From contig JAHLKC010000111.1 of the NCBI GenBank assembly GCA_025449115.1, positions 62,001 to 126,000 of the forward strand: 64,000 bases of DNA. Direction: 5' to 3'. The notes beneath the pieces are model-generated. The model saw nothing but the letters and a program-made list of their open reading frames with translations. It searched no databases and had not been told where the DNA came from. This DNA is from Chytridium lagenaria. Taxonomy: Eukaryota; Chytridiomycota; Chytridiomycetes; Chytridiales; Chytridiaceae. Of this stretch, positions 11,755 to 23,345 are shown in pieces; within the stretch, counting starts at the first letter, position 1; each line of letters opens with the position of its first letter. A program made the translations under genes and the position numbers.

Positions 11755-12444
11755 ATTTTTTTTTTTGACGACGCGACGCGACGCGACACGGCGCGTTTTA
11801 GACTTTCATCGTCGCTTCCTTATCTTCTTCCTATCTTCATCTCTTGCCGGTCCGTCTCATTTCATGCTTTCCTTGATGTGTTGTGGGCTTTCGTTTCTTC
11901 TCCTTCCCTCTTCATCGATGTATCTCTTTTCAGTAGACTTTCTCGCATCCTCCTGTCTTTCATTCATAGCTTTTCTTGTCTTCTTGATGTTATCGTCTCA
12001 CCCCCCCGCGTCGAGTCATGTTCCGCGGGCTTTTGTTTCTTACTTCTCTCTTTCTTCATTGATGTTGTCTTCCTCTTCTCTTTTTTGTTTGATGTATAAA
12101 AAGGAGCTTTCTTCCTGGGAGTGTCCGAGCAGATTGGCACCGGCTGATTTTTGTTCACGCACTTCTAGGTAAGAACCCTTTTTTTGTCATCTGGTGGAGA
12201 ATCTTACCCCCTTCGTGCCCTCTGCGCGGTCCTCCTTTTTCCTTCTCATTTTCATTTTCATTAACATTTTATATTGTTTTCATGTTGTCTTTATTATACT
12301 TTGAATACATTCGAGATTGGCACCGGCTGATTTTTGTTCACGCACTTCTAGGTTTCTTCTTCCCCGCGAACTCGCCGATCGATATTGCACGGGCGTCAGA
12401 GGACCCCTTCCCCAGTCCATATTCCCACCCCGTTGCAACAGTGT
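11755..12444. other. T/C-rich 3' region of the retroelement with a 39-base direct repeat
   Basis: After the integrase come a T run, a short gacgc microsatellite (about 11,768-11,795) and about 400 bases of pyrimidine-rich DNA without a convincing gene. A 39-base sequence beginning GATTGGCACCGGCTGA and ending CTTCTAGGT is present at 12,132-12,170 and again at 12,315-12,353. Similarity to the large repeat begins only at about 12,445. Confidence 0.7.
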
Positions 12445-12941
12445 TTTCTGAAAACGCGCCCGTTTTTGGCTTTGATCATTTTTGGCCATCAGACTACTCC
12501 TTGAATTGTTAATATACTCTTTTTCTTTTGTACAAAGAAATATCAAGTGCATACATTAGGAAAGCAAATTTACGGAAAACTTTAAGACGACCATGAGCAA
12601 ACTAAGCGGGAAAAGGGATTGAGTCCTTTCACGTCTCTGCAGAAGTTTTCTTGCTCGAATATTACCAGTGAATCGACACTGCCGTTACTCAATGACCTCG
12701 GTGACTAAAGTTCCATATGGACAAGCGTCGTTCGTTTATCAAGATTAACATTTTCTGCCGTATATCTTAGGATCGATCTTCATCCGTAGCCTTCAAATGA
12801 GGTGCAAAGGAGAAACCATAATGTAGCTTAATGCATACCTAAATTAGTCATCGTCGAATTGGGTTCGAAGGCAGTCCATCCAGTATCTAGACCGTTTGTT
12901 TTGCTTTCGGCTGAGCCTCTAAAGTTGTTTTGTTTTCGATG

Positions 12942-14580
12942 ATTATGATCGTTGATTCTGACAATCTTCAACAATATCGTTTTTCCATTTTCAATCATCG
13001 GCGGAGACATGTGGATGGGCGGCCGTCAACTTCAATGTGAACGGACGTTGAGGACACCAATGTCTACTATCTGTGTACGGCAATTTTTTGATCTGTGCGC
13101 TGTAGCTCAATAAGGAAAGACGGATTTGTTTTCAGTGGCTCTTTAACGATTATCATAATGCCGACGATGTCCACGGAGCTGGCCTCTTCTCGACATCAAA
13201 ACAATCTGGCAGCTTAATATCGTCAACCTTGAAACTCCTGGACTATCATTCTCGATTTGGAAGGGATATGGTGCGATTTGGCTGGTAATCGCTTCGGAAG
13301 ATATGGGATTCGTCGTTCAACAGAATTGTGCCATCATCATAGTCATCACCTTTATTTGAGTCCCGTTCGTATTTCGGTTTTATTAGCCACCCAGTCACGC
13401 ATATTTCCAAAGGTCTAGGGATGTAGAGGGAATATTTTATTGTTTATACTTTGGGATTCGTGGTAAGTTTGTTCACCATTTTTTAATTCACTTCTCTTCT
13501 TTATCAATTGATTAACTTGTTTATTTATTTACTTTTATCTGTTTCGTTTTTATTTTATCTGTTGACGTACATTTTCACGTCCGTGTTTCGTTAACATTTT
13601 TTTTTTTTTTTTTTTTTTTGGTACTCTTATCTTCTTTTCGTATATAGCTCCTACTGTGTGATTTGAAAGTGTGTATTAACAATACCGTATCTCGACTTTA
13701 TAGCAGGCCTTTTTTTTCGTGCTTATGATGCATGGCCGAACGCGACTACTTTTGGTACTGTAAGGTTGTCCATTTCGCCGCCTGCAGGTTCTGGTTAGTG
13801 TCAGCGATAAAACGAATTACTTTTATGTATCCTGAGTACCATTCTCATATCTTTTCTTTCGAATTAAAGTTTTTTTTATATTTTGTTTCTTTTGTTGTTG
13901 TTACGTCGGCTATATCATTCGATACTATGACTTGGTACCTTTTAAGTTTATTTTTTTAATCCTCTATAAATACTTTCACAATACATTCGATATTGAATAC
14001 GCCGTTCTCCCTGGAATTCTTACGTTATTTGGCTGTTCGAAGTAATACTCTCCGAATTTCGGCTGATCGCTTTCTACAGAAACAGTTGAGCTACCACAGA
14101 CAATTTTTTCTCGAGGGGACTTAAGCAGGCTTTAGTAGCACGATGTAGATTATGGGGTAATATCGAATATTTGTGGGAAGGTATACGTGGCTAAGAATTT
14201 GATGCTTCGGTTTCCTTTTATTTCATTTATTCTGGTCAAACACATCGTTATGTATTCTCAGTACTTCTTTCAATACGCAGATCAATAGCGTCTATTCTCA
14301 CTATTTCCGTTTCTCTATTTCTCATCACTCTATTTTTAGCCGCATCCCTCTCGCTGTCGGCTTTTTGAATAAACTTTTGTATCCTGTCCCTACAGTGATT
14401 TCACAAAAAGTATCCCGCGTCATCCTAATCGCTTATGCTGTTCTTTAAATATAAATTTTGAACCACATCTTCCTTATTTGGAGCAAGATCCTACCGATGG
14501 TGACGATGAGAAGCTTCCGAAAAACCATTAAGTATTGTGAATACGATATGATTTAAAGATATGCAAATAAAAAGAGAAAA
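12942..14580. other. 1.6-kb insertion in copy B, no gene recognised
   Basis: In copies A and C the flanking bases (TTTTCGA ... CGCATTGGCTTAACGCG) are nearly adjacent. Here they are separated by about 1.6 kb of AT-rich DNA with a 19-base T run near 13,601-13,619. The only sizeable frame is 13,732-13,959, which looks spurious. No terminal repeats or target duplication were obvious by eye. Confidence 0.6.
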
Positions 14581-15148
14581 AACGACGCATTGGCTTAACG
14601 CGCTATTAAAGAGCCAGTGATTTGGGACCTTTATAACGTCCATAATACCGTCTGATGGGCATATTATTTTCTGTAAAAGAAGTAAGGTAAATACCGTCTG
14701 TTCATATACTTCCGTTATGCCCTTACCATTTCTCGAGTACCCCAAAGTTAAAATCCCGTATCATCCTATATGTCTTCAACGGTTTTAGACCAATCACGAT
14801 GCACAGCTTACCGAATGACGCCCTCTGTCCGCCTTACTAACAGCCTATAAACTCGTCGTTCTTTCGTCTGGACATATATAACTGGTCACATCGAATTTCT
14901 TTTCATCAAATTTCACTCTCTCTCTTCACTTTCAGAACCTCCGACACTTACAACTACCAACGCGCAACACCATCAACCACCTAACCTTTCATAACCTCGT
15001 TTCCTTCGTGAGTACAGCTGTCATTGAAACTATTCCATAACCTGTTTGCATGAACTTACCATCTCATTTCCATTTCAATGCATGCATTCTACTCTTCAGC
15101 TGAGTTCAAACTTCACTTCCACAGCCCTTACCTCCAGCTCCTAATACC

Positions 15149-15838
15149 ATGAGCGGCCAAAGGTACTGCACATTCATCGTAATCACATACTAATCAACGT
15201 TCATTACATTGTTCAATGCAGCAATGTTCGCAAGTTTGGGACTGTCCTGTCTAAAGCAAGGTGAGTCTTCGCTACAGTTTTTCCGTGTTGGCTAAAGTCT
15301 TTTCATACAGCGGACAAAGTCGAGCCAACTCCAATGCTCCACCCCGCCGCATTCCTCACCCACTCACTCAACGTTCTCGAAGAAGGGACACAAGGAGAAT
15401 GTGCCTCCACCTCAACCAAGGCTGAGGTATGACCCACCTTCCATTTATTGATACTGATTGGATTCCTAGTCCCCTCGACAACCCCTTCCGCGGCCTTTCG
15501 GAAGAGCCAGAAACATCGGAACTGCTCCTGCTCGCAGGATCCCACCGAATCCCCAACCCGCTCAAGAAGAAGCAGTGGTTGTTCCTCAACCCCTTCCCAC
15601 ACGTTCCGTCGGGTTGCACGCTTGGCAAACCAAGTCCGTGTTCCCGAGGCTTTGGTAGTCGTTGAGACACCATTACAAGATATGTCAGCTCCTTCTACCT
15701 CGGCTATGGAGGTCGATGTCCAGCCAGCCCCGCAATCAACGTCAGAAATGATTGGCGGTGGAATTTCTTCAAGGCAGAGGCGTCGACGCGAGGCGGAAGA
15801 CGACGGTGATTCGCCAACCAAGCGTCGAAGGCAGGGTG
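15149..15838 (+). pseudogene. Repeat gene 2, 5' part in copy B (truncated)
   Basis: It starts with ATG at 15,149, a short first exon ending before GTACTG, and a second exon at about 15,223-15,261 (bounded by TGCAG and GTGAGTC). A third exon runs to 15,426 and a fourth begins after TTCCTAG at about 15,468. The fourth exon encodes the acidic/Pro-rich segment followed by a basic, nuclear-localisation-like cluster DSPTKRRRQG near 15,805-15,835. The copy is cut at 15,838, so the downstream exons of the intact copy at 21,821-22,896 are absent. No known domain was recognised. Confidence 0.6.
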
Positions 15839-15844
15839 TAGCGA

Positions 15845-16190
15845 AGAATTTCCGCCGCCAATCATTTCTGACGTTGATTGCGGGGCTGGCTGGACATCGA
15901 CCTCCATGGCCAAGGTAGAAGGAGCTGGCACGTCTTATAATGGCGTCTCAACAACTGCCAAAGCCTCGGGAACACGGACTTGGTTTGCCAAGCGTGCAAC
16001 CCGACGGAACGTGTGGGAAGGGGGTTGAGGAACAACCAATGCTTGGTCTGTAGCAGGTTGTGGTCTTGGAAGGTTTCTCGGAGCAGGAGCAACTCCATTG
16101 TTTCTGGCTCTGCCAAAGGGCCGCGGAACCAGCTGTCGAGGGGGACTAGGAAGCCAATCCTAATTCGGAACCTCCGCATAAGTTTTGAGG
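15845..16190 (-). repeat. Inverted fragment of repeat gene 2
   Basis: On the minus strand this reproduces the fourth exon of repeat gene 2, running from the intron end near 16,150 to the segment QSTSEMIGGG at about 15,850. Together with 15,605-15,775 on the plus strand it makes a long inverted repeat of about 170-180 bases per arm with a spacer of about 70 bases. The minus frame is open through the junction (15,704-15,931). Confidence 0.8.
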
Positions 16191-19110
16191 GTGTTGGGGA
16201 ATGGGAAGAGTTTGTGGCAGAGGAGGTAGAGTATTTTTTATCTGTTAATATATAGATTGGATCTTGTTTTATTTGTTAAAAGCGGATGTGAGAATATATC
16301 CTTTTTATCGTCGCATCTATCACCTGCCGCGTCTTTATTTAAAAAAGGTTTCTTAATCTTGAGATTGTCATATTTCTTGGGGTGGCCAAACCATTCCTTG
16401 ACGCAATCCGCAAGGAGTTCAGACACATCTGAAATCTGTGGGACTGGCAGAGTGCCTTGAAAGTCCGGGATCCTGTGGTGATGAGGGACTCCTCCATCGA
16501 TTGTTTTTCAAGATCAAACCTCCTTCGACTGTTTTTCAAAGATCAAAGAATGACGTCTTAAAACGGGGGTAAGGATTTGGAACACCCTGATCTGGGTTCT
16601 GGAGGAGAAGCAAGCCGGGAGTAACGATAGTGTGAAAGGTAAATACCGGGAACGTTCGGTGGTTTTAGCTATAGGATTCTTTGGCGGGATGATTTAGCGC
16701 CGTCGTATAGTTTATAAGGGTGTGTAAGTATCCCCTGATGAGACTTGAGTGATTACGATGGACAAAGAAGAAGTGAACCGGGAATATAGTCAGGGAACAG
16801 CGGTCACCATATACGGAGTTGATATATGATGTAGGTTTGGCTTTGCTTTGGCTCGAGTAACGATTACGATGAGGACAGAATAAGTGAACCGGGAATCGAT
16901 GAGGCAGGCAGGGAACGGCGGTTTTCATATGTGGAGGTTCCAGATCTTGTATGATTTCGAATTTGGTTTCGAGTTCCTTTCCGCTTGACGCTAGAATGTG
17001 GATAAATTATTCGAGTTTATATTCCATCAGAATGGGTCCCAAGTATGCAGGTCGATTCAGCTACGAAAGATCGATATTTCGTCCCAAGCTTTTTTGGAAG
17101 GATTCGACTTCATTCCCTTAGCCTGGGTGGGCGTACCGACTTGGCGATGATGATTTCACGTAGTTTCCGGTGTATCTTACGAACGATACGGATTGTATAG
17201 TTATTTGACACCTCGCGATTTCGTTAACACCTCAGGAGTTGTTTTACATATCTTTACTCTAGAAGTCGATGATAAGGTACGAATTTGGGAAAAACAATGT
17301 CGATCATATCCCAGATACTATCGACGTTGGGTCATGTCGATTCGTTCTCTTTTTTTGTAAGTGCTGATGACCTATAAAATGTGGCTGTAGTGTAAGTGTC
17401 CCGTTATTATTTTTCGATTCTCGTAAAAATCATTGCTGAAGCGGATTGCTTTTAGCGATCTTTATCGCGTGTGATCGGCAGCGTACTTTTTTTACACGTA
17501 CATTTATTGATTATGTAGTTTGCTTTTTACATGAATTATTGCAGACTATGAGAAAGTACAGTACCAAACGATTTACGAATACCCCAAAGTCTGAAATAAA
17601 ACCGAAACCTCTACTTCATTCGGTGCCTTTTTTTTTCCCATGTGCAAGGTTTATTGTATGAATTCTCAGTAAGTGTCTCTTCCGTTTTTGTTTTTTTTTT
17701 GAGAATCAATTCGAATGTAATCTGTCAATTAATTTAGAACGGCGTGTGAAAGATGGCCTATCTCTTTAATCCGTCGGTATAAGGTATAGTTACAAGTTTT
17801 TGCGACATTTTGCTTTTTCCTTCAAGGATAATTCGCAAGGCATGAGAAAATGGTATTTATTTTTGTAAAACGATCTACGAATATGCTAAAGATGATGTAG
17901 ATATCATTTATAAACTATTTACATTAGGTTTTATCGAAATCTTCGCTTTTTTAATTCATTTTTTTTGCTTAAAATAGCGACATATCAGGATTAGTGGAAT
18001 CATTGTGAGTGTCGATTGTGTCATCTCTTCTTCGTTAGCAATTCCTTTAATACTATTACCGTCCCGCCTCAGCATTTATTTTGCGCCGTGTAATGAATGA
18101 TGAATTTACGTTCCCTTTGCTAATTAAAAAATCGCTTACATTTTCTTATTTTGGTTTAAAATATCTGCCGTGAGAATTAGGGGTATCTCAAAACATGCAA
18201 CTTTTTCTTCGACCCTCCTTTCAGCGCCGGCTTAACAGAATGACGCGTCGTCTCGTTACAAGTACCGTTCGCATCTCGAAATTTCTTTCATTCTGCTTTT
18301 ATTTTTGATTCCAATTATAACGACTTCATCGATGCTTTGTCTTGTTCATCGATGCTGCCTGCTGCCTGCCAACAAAGTTTTTTTATATATATCGAGCTTT
18401 CCATATTATTTTTTTTTTCTTATTCTTGGTGCATCCCCAAATCTTTGTACCGACAACCCGAAGGTTTCGAATCCACGATGTCGATGGTTTTGCACACTTT
18501 TTTGGAATCGATAGTGGAGAGGAGGTTGATTCATGATCTTTGAAACATGTGTTTGTATGATTCGAAGGAGGAAAACCATCAAAAATCTAAGTAATCTAAA
18601 CTCAATCACGTCAAAAACAGTAAACTTATATTCTTGTGTTAAAGTCATTATTCCACTATTATCTTTCTTGTATCTACCGCCCCTTTTTTCTGTCGCCTCC
18701 ATTCGTATCCAACATCAGTATCGGTTTTCAGATGGCTTTCTTCCTACCGCATGGTTTTTTAAATCCGGATTTTTTTAGGCTAGCAATAATCTCTACCCCA
18801 ACGATCCTGTATGCGCTTCATCCCCTCATGTCAACGATAATGCTTCGTCATGCCTCCCTCGTGCAAGCTCGTTAAATCATCGGTCACCCACAAAAGAATT
18901 TTACTTTTATCAAGAATTTTGTTTTACGAAAGAAAAGCTCAACTCCGCCTCTCTTCCCCCCCTCAAACCACTCAACCACCACCCCCGTATCTGTCATCGA
19001 GCATCCAAGTCTACTTCCACACCCATGCAGAACGCTCAGCAAGTTACAGCCCTCAAAACGCGCTCTAGCATCCATTCTAACCTTTTCGTTTGGGTAGGTC
19101 CTCGCTCGGA

Positions 19111-20463
19111 ATGGCACAGGGCATGACTTCAGTTGGCATTCAGCTGCTTGAAGCTCGTTCTCAAGATCTTAGAATCCATTTCCATCAAGGCGTTAAGCGA
19201 GACGTCAATGGAATCGCCGTTTCTCAGCGTCCTAGAGCTGTTCCTCGCAAGCGACTTTCGGACATTCTTAGGTATGAAGTCGGCTTTTCTATGCATGCAG
19301 TATCCCACTCGCTTCGTTGCAGTTGATTTCCTCTTTAACATCCTTTGGATTATCGCTGATGCCGCTGCTTTCTTCAATATGTTTACACATGCGAAATCGA
19401 ATAATCAGCTATCCAAAGATCTTTCTGGAGAGGTACTTGATATCTTCAACGCGTTTCTAATAGATTTTCAGCGACTCCAGCAGTCCCACCTTTAAGCGAA
19501 TGAAACTTTCAACGGACAATGACAACTCATTGCCTAAAAGGTAGACGTCGCTGTTTCCATCCATACTATATATGTAACAGTTTGATGCTAACTACTTCTC
19601 ATACAGGCAGGAATCAATCCCTGTTGGACAGCAAGTGAAACCACTTATCAAGGTCACAATGATGAATTCGTTGGAGCGCCGGAAAATGAAGTAATTGGAT
19701 GAGGCTATTTATCCAATATTGATTGATTTAGGGAGAAGGTATACCTCCAAAAGGCCGCCAAGATCTTCGATATTCGTCAAGATGCAAGCAATGTCACTGA
19801 AGCGACCTCAGGCAACAGCATCAGAGACATCAGCAACATCTCTAAGATTCTGCAACGGAGCTACACGGAGAGGACCACCACAGGTTCAAGACATATGAAG
19901 AAAGTCCAGAATGAGTGCGTATAGTTATTTATTTTTCGCGTTATTTATCACATTTCTAAAATCTTTCAAGATGTGATGACCACGTTGAGCAGCATTTGTG
20001 CTATTCCGAAAAAATGGAAACGTTCCGGATGCTGTTGAACAACAAAGGAACATTCCCAGCCGGTATTTCTTATCAAGCATATGATTTTAACTATATAAAA
20101 GATCGCCGCAGCCGTTAAGGAAATATGAGAAAGGGCTTAGTAAGATGTCGTGTGATTTGAGAGACCCCGCTTTTCGCCGTGCTGGAGAATGGTATGAGGA
20201 ATTTTTTGTGATAATGTCGAATACACTAACATACATCCTTAGTGCCGTGAACATACGTGCTTCAAGAACCTCACAAGCAGCAGAGGTTGTTCAAATCCTA
20301 TTGGGAAGCAGCGGTATGTACTTCGGAATGTTTTGATTTATATGGACTCTTCTGATGAAATTATATAATTTCAGTGGTTCGCTCTATGGCAGGTGCTCAA
20401 CACACCTACCGCAAAGCCATCCAAACGCGCTCAAGCACTAGGTCCAAGCCTTACTTGAGGTGA
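19111..20463 (+). CDS. Repeat gene 1, copy C: spliced gene of unknown function
   Basis: The proposed ATG is at 19,111. Splice-site pairs that keep a common frame can be followed: an intron GTACTT...TTTTCAG (19,432-19,470), GTAGAC...ATACAG (about 19,542-19,607), GTAATT...GATTTAG (about 19,691-19,730), GTATGAG...CTTAG (about 20,192-20,241) and GTATGT...TTTCAG (to about 20,374). The assembled exons give a basic Ser-rich region (SPTFKRMKLSTDNDN), a helical segment with EKVYLQKAAKIFDIRQDAS, and a C terminus with ASRTSQAAEVVQILLGSS and AGAQHTYRKAIQTRS. The 5' part (19,111-19,430) is open in several frames and its frame is uncertain. No family was recognised. The C-terminal module is shared with repeat gene 2. 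Confidence 0.55.
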
Positions 20464-21820
20464 CGGTTATGGCCTTCAAGACTTTCTTTTGCGAAGCTGT
20501 GATCAATACTGGCCCGCACTTCTTTATTTTTTGTTTATTTCTTTTCTTTTGTTTTTTGGGTGATTATGTTATTTCTTGAGTTGTTCTGGTGTTTGTTGGT
20601 TGTGTTAATTTAAAGCCTACTTTTTGTTTTGTTATTATTTTTTCCCGGTGTTTTTGGGTATTGTTCATCCCCGCACCCAGCCCTACAGCGGCTATGACCC
20701 CTTTTGGATTTTAGTTTTTCGTATTTATTTGCGGTGGCTTCTCCACATATCCTCGGCAGCGTTTTTTCGTGTCTTTTGAAAACGCGGTGTTTTTTTTGGC
20801 TTGATCTTTTTTGGCCATCAAACGACTCCTTGGATTGTTAATATATTTGCTCTTTTGTACAAAGAAATATCAAGAGTATACATTAGGAAAGCAAATTTAC
20901 GGAAAACTTTAAGGCGACCAGCAAACTAAGCGGGAAAAGGGATTGAATCCTTTAACGTCTCTGCAGAAGGTTTCTTGCTCGAATTTTACCAGTGAATCGA
21001 CACTGCCGTTACTCAATGACCTCGGTGACTAAAGTTCCATATGGACAAGCGTCGTTCGTTTATCAAGATTAACTTTTTCTGCCGTTTAATCTTAGGATCG
21101 ATCTTCATCCGTAGCCTTCGAATGAGGTGCAAAGGAGAAACCCTAATGTAGCTAATGCACACCTAGATCAGTCATCGTCAAATTGGGTTCGAAGGCAGTC
21201 CATCCAGTATCTAGACCGTTTGTTTTGCTTTCGGCTGAGCCTCTAAAGTGGTTTGTTTTCGACATTGGCATAACAACGCATTGGCTTAACGCGCAAATAA
21301 AGAGCCGTGATTGGGGACCTGTATAATATTCATAATAACTTATGATGGGCATATCATTTTTCTGTAAAAGAAACAAGGCATTGTTCCGTTCCTTACCAAT
21401 TCTGGAGTACCCCAATGTTTTTCTTTAAAATCCCCGTAGTATCCTGTCTTCAACGATTTAAGACCAATCACGATGCACAAGCTTACTAAATGACGCCCTC
21501 TGTCCGCCTTACCAACAGCCTATAAAACTCGTCGTTCTTTCGTCTGGACATATGTAATTGGTCACATCGAACCTTTTCATCAAATTTCACTCTCTCTCTT
21601 CACTTTCAGAACCTCCGACACTCACAACTACCAACGCGCAACACCATCAACCACCTTACCTTTCATAACCTCGTTTCCTTCGTGAGTACAGCTATAATTG
21701 AAGTCTTTGATAACCTGCTTGCATGAACTTACATCTCATTTCCAATTCAATGCATGCATTCCACTCTGCAGCTGAGTTCAAACTTCAACTCCACAGCCCT
21801 TACCTCCAGCTCCTAACGCC

Positions 21821-22896
21821 ATGAGCAGCCAAAGGTACAGTACATTCAACATAATCACATACTAATCAACGCTCATTACATTGTTCAATGCAGCCATGTT
21901 CGCAACTTTGGACTGTCCTGTCGAAGCAAGGTGAGTCTACACTACAGTTTTCCCGTGTTTGCTAAAGTCTTTTCATACAGCGGACAAAGTCGGGTAAAAC
22001 GCCAAATGCCCCACCCCGCCGAATTCCTCACCCACTCACTCAACGTTCTCGAAGAAGGGAAACGAGGAGAATGTGCCTCCACCTCAACCAAGGCTGAGGT
22101 ATGACCCCACCTTCCATTTATTGATACTGATTGGCTTCCTAGTCCCCCTCGACAGCCCCTTCCGCGGCCTTTCGGTAGAGCCAGAAACATCGGAGCTGCT
22201 CCTGCTCACAGGATCCCACCGACACCCAGCCCGCGCAAGACGAAGCAGTGGTTGTTCCTCAACCCCTTCCCCGCACCTTCCGTCGGGTACGCTTCGCCGA
22301 CCAAGTCCGCGTTCCTGAGGCTTTGGTAGTCTTTGAGACGCCATTACAAGAGATGTCAGCTCCTTCTATCTCGGCTATGGAGGTCGATGCCCAGGCATCC
22401 CCGCAATCAACGTTAGAAATGATTGGCGGTGGAATTTTGTCAAGGCAGAGGCGTCAACGCGAGGTGGAGGATGACGGTGATTCGCCAAACAAGCGTCGAA
22501 GGCAGGGTTCGGAAATTCAAGATGTGGGTTGTCACTGCATCTAACGAGGCTTCCGGCTCGGCAAACACGGAAAGTTACATGGAAGATGTTGTGGTTGAAG
22601 CCATTAGTCTGGTCGTGGTTAACGACCCACCAGCAAATGAGCCGCTAGAGACTGTTGTTCCTCCCCCCGCTTTTATTGAAAATGATAGTGATGATTCTGG
22701 TGAAAGACCATCAAGGTTAGTGAACATTAATTATGTGAGTTTAGGCTAATTTGTTATGTAACAGCAGGTCAAGGAAGCCCATCTTGAGACAAACGACCTG
22801 AAGCTCAGGGATCGCGCCGTGGCAGGTGCTAAACACACCTACCGTACCGCAATCCAAACGCGCTCAAAGACCAGGTCAAGCCCTTACGCGAGGTGA
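21821..22896 (+). CDS. Repeat gene 2, copy C: spliced gene of unknown function
   Basis: The start ATG at 21,821 begins a tiny first exon (to 21,834); exon 2 is 21,894-21,930, exon 3 is 21,981-22,098, exon 4 starts at 22,143 and the last exon runs from about 22,765 to the TGA at 22,894-22,896. Introns carry branch-like CTAAT motifs. Exon 4 encodes FRRVRFADQVRVPEALVVFE, a Ser/Met-rich part and a basic cluster SPNKRRRQG that could be a nuclear localisation signal, then an acidic Pro-rich part (NDPPANEPLETVVPP). One frame change near 22,500-22,540 must be bridged. The last exon ends AGAKHTYRTAIQTRS, the module shared with gene 1. About 600 bases of upstream DNA are conserved in all three copies and probably hold the promoter. 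Function unknown. Confidence 0.6.
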
Positions 22897-23345
22897 AGGT
22901 CATTGCCTCCAAGACTTCTTTGCGAAGCTGTGATCAATACTGGCCCGCACTTCTTTATTTCTTTTCTTTTTGTTTTTTCGGGTGATTATGTTTATTTCTT
23001 GAGTTGTTCTGGTGTTGTTTCTTTTTTGGTTGTGTTAATTTAAAGCCTACTTTTTTGTTTTGTTATTATTTTTCTTCCGGTGTTTTTGGGTATTGTTCAT
23101 CCCCGCACCCAGCCCTAACAGCGGCTATGCCCCCCCTTTTTTTGATTTTCGTTTTTTCGTATTTATTTGCGGTGGCTTCTCCACCATATCCTCGGCAGCG
23201 TTTCCCGTGTCTTTTGAAAACGCGCCCGTTTTTTGGATTGATCTTTTATGGCCATCAGACGGCTCCTTGGATTGTTAATATATTTTTGTTCGTGTGTACA
23301 AAGAAATATCGAGTGTATACATTAGGAAAGCAAGTTCTCGGAAAG

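Larger units (their letters stand above)
5866..12170 (+). mobile_element. Ty3/gypsy-type LTR retrotransposon, frame-disrupted, LTRs not found
   Basis: Pieces occur in the canonical Ty3/gypsy order on the plus strand: Gag, aspartic protease, reverse transcriptase, RNase H, integrase. The integrase lies downstream of RNase H, which separates Ty3/gypsy from Ty1/copia. The block is clearly more GC-rich than its flanks, so codon use differs from the neighbouring genes. The polyprotein is interrupted by many one-base shifts and no complete Pol frame remains. A T/C-rich tail (11,755-12,170) follows the integrase. No long terminal repeats could be matched; a 39-base direct repeat (12,132-12,170 and 12,315-12,353) at the 3' end may be a remnant. 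It is inserted between the arms of the large inverted repeat. Confidence 0.93.
12445..15838 (+). repeat. Copy B of the large repeat, partial, with a 1.6-kb insertion
   Basis: Bases 12,445-12,940 match copy C 20,775-21,260, and 14,580-15,838 match copy C about 21,270-22,510. The DNA between (12,942-14,580) has no counterpart in copies A or C. Copy B contains only the beginning of repeat gene 2 and stops abruptly at 15,838, where an inverted fragment of the same gene follows. It lacks all of repeat gene 1. Confidence 0.85.
16340..23345 (+). repeat. Copy C of the large repeat (most complete copy)
   Basis: The first 5.5 kb is the inverted counterpart of copy A; the part from 20,775 to 22,510 is shared with copy B. 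Within it the end of gene 1 with its 3' flank (20,390-20,880) and the end of gene 2 with its 3' flank (22,820-23,345) are themselves direct repeats of each other, about 500 bases long, so genes 1 and 2 form a tandem pair. Right of 23,345 the similarity stops. The left portion (16,340-19,110) is AT-rich with no recognised gene. Confidence 0.85.

Noticed and set aside
12860..12900. GGGTTCGAAGGCAGTCC resembling a tRNA T-arm
   Set aside because: No matching D-arm, anticodon stem or acceptor stem could be folded around it, here or in the copy at 21,185.
16238..17060. Minus-strand frames in the left part of copy C with weak similarity to copy A plus-strand frames
   Set aside because: Only short stretches keep residues and both copies contain stops; insufficient to call a third repeat gene.
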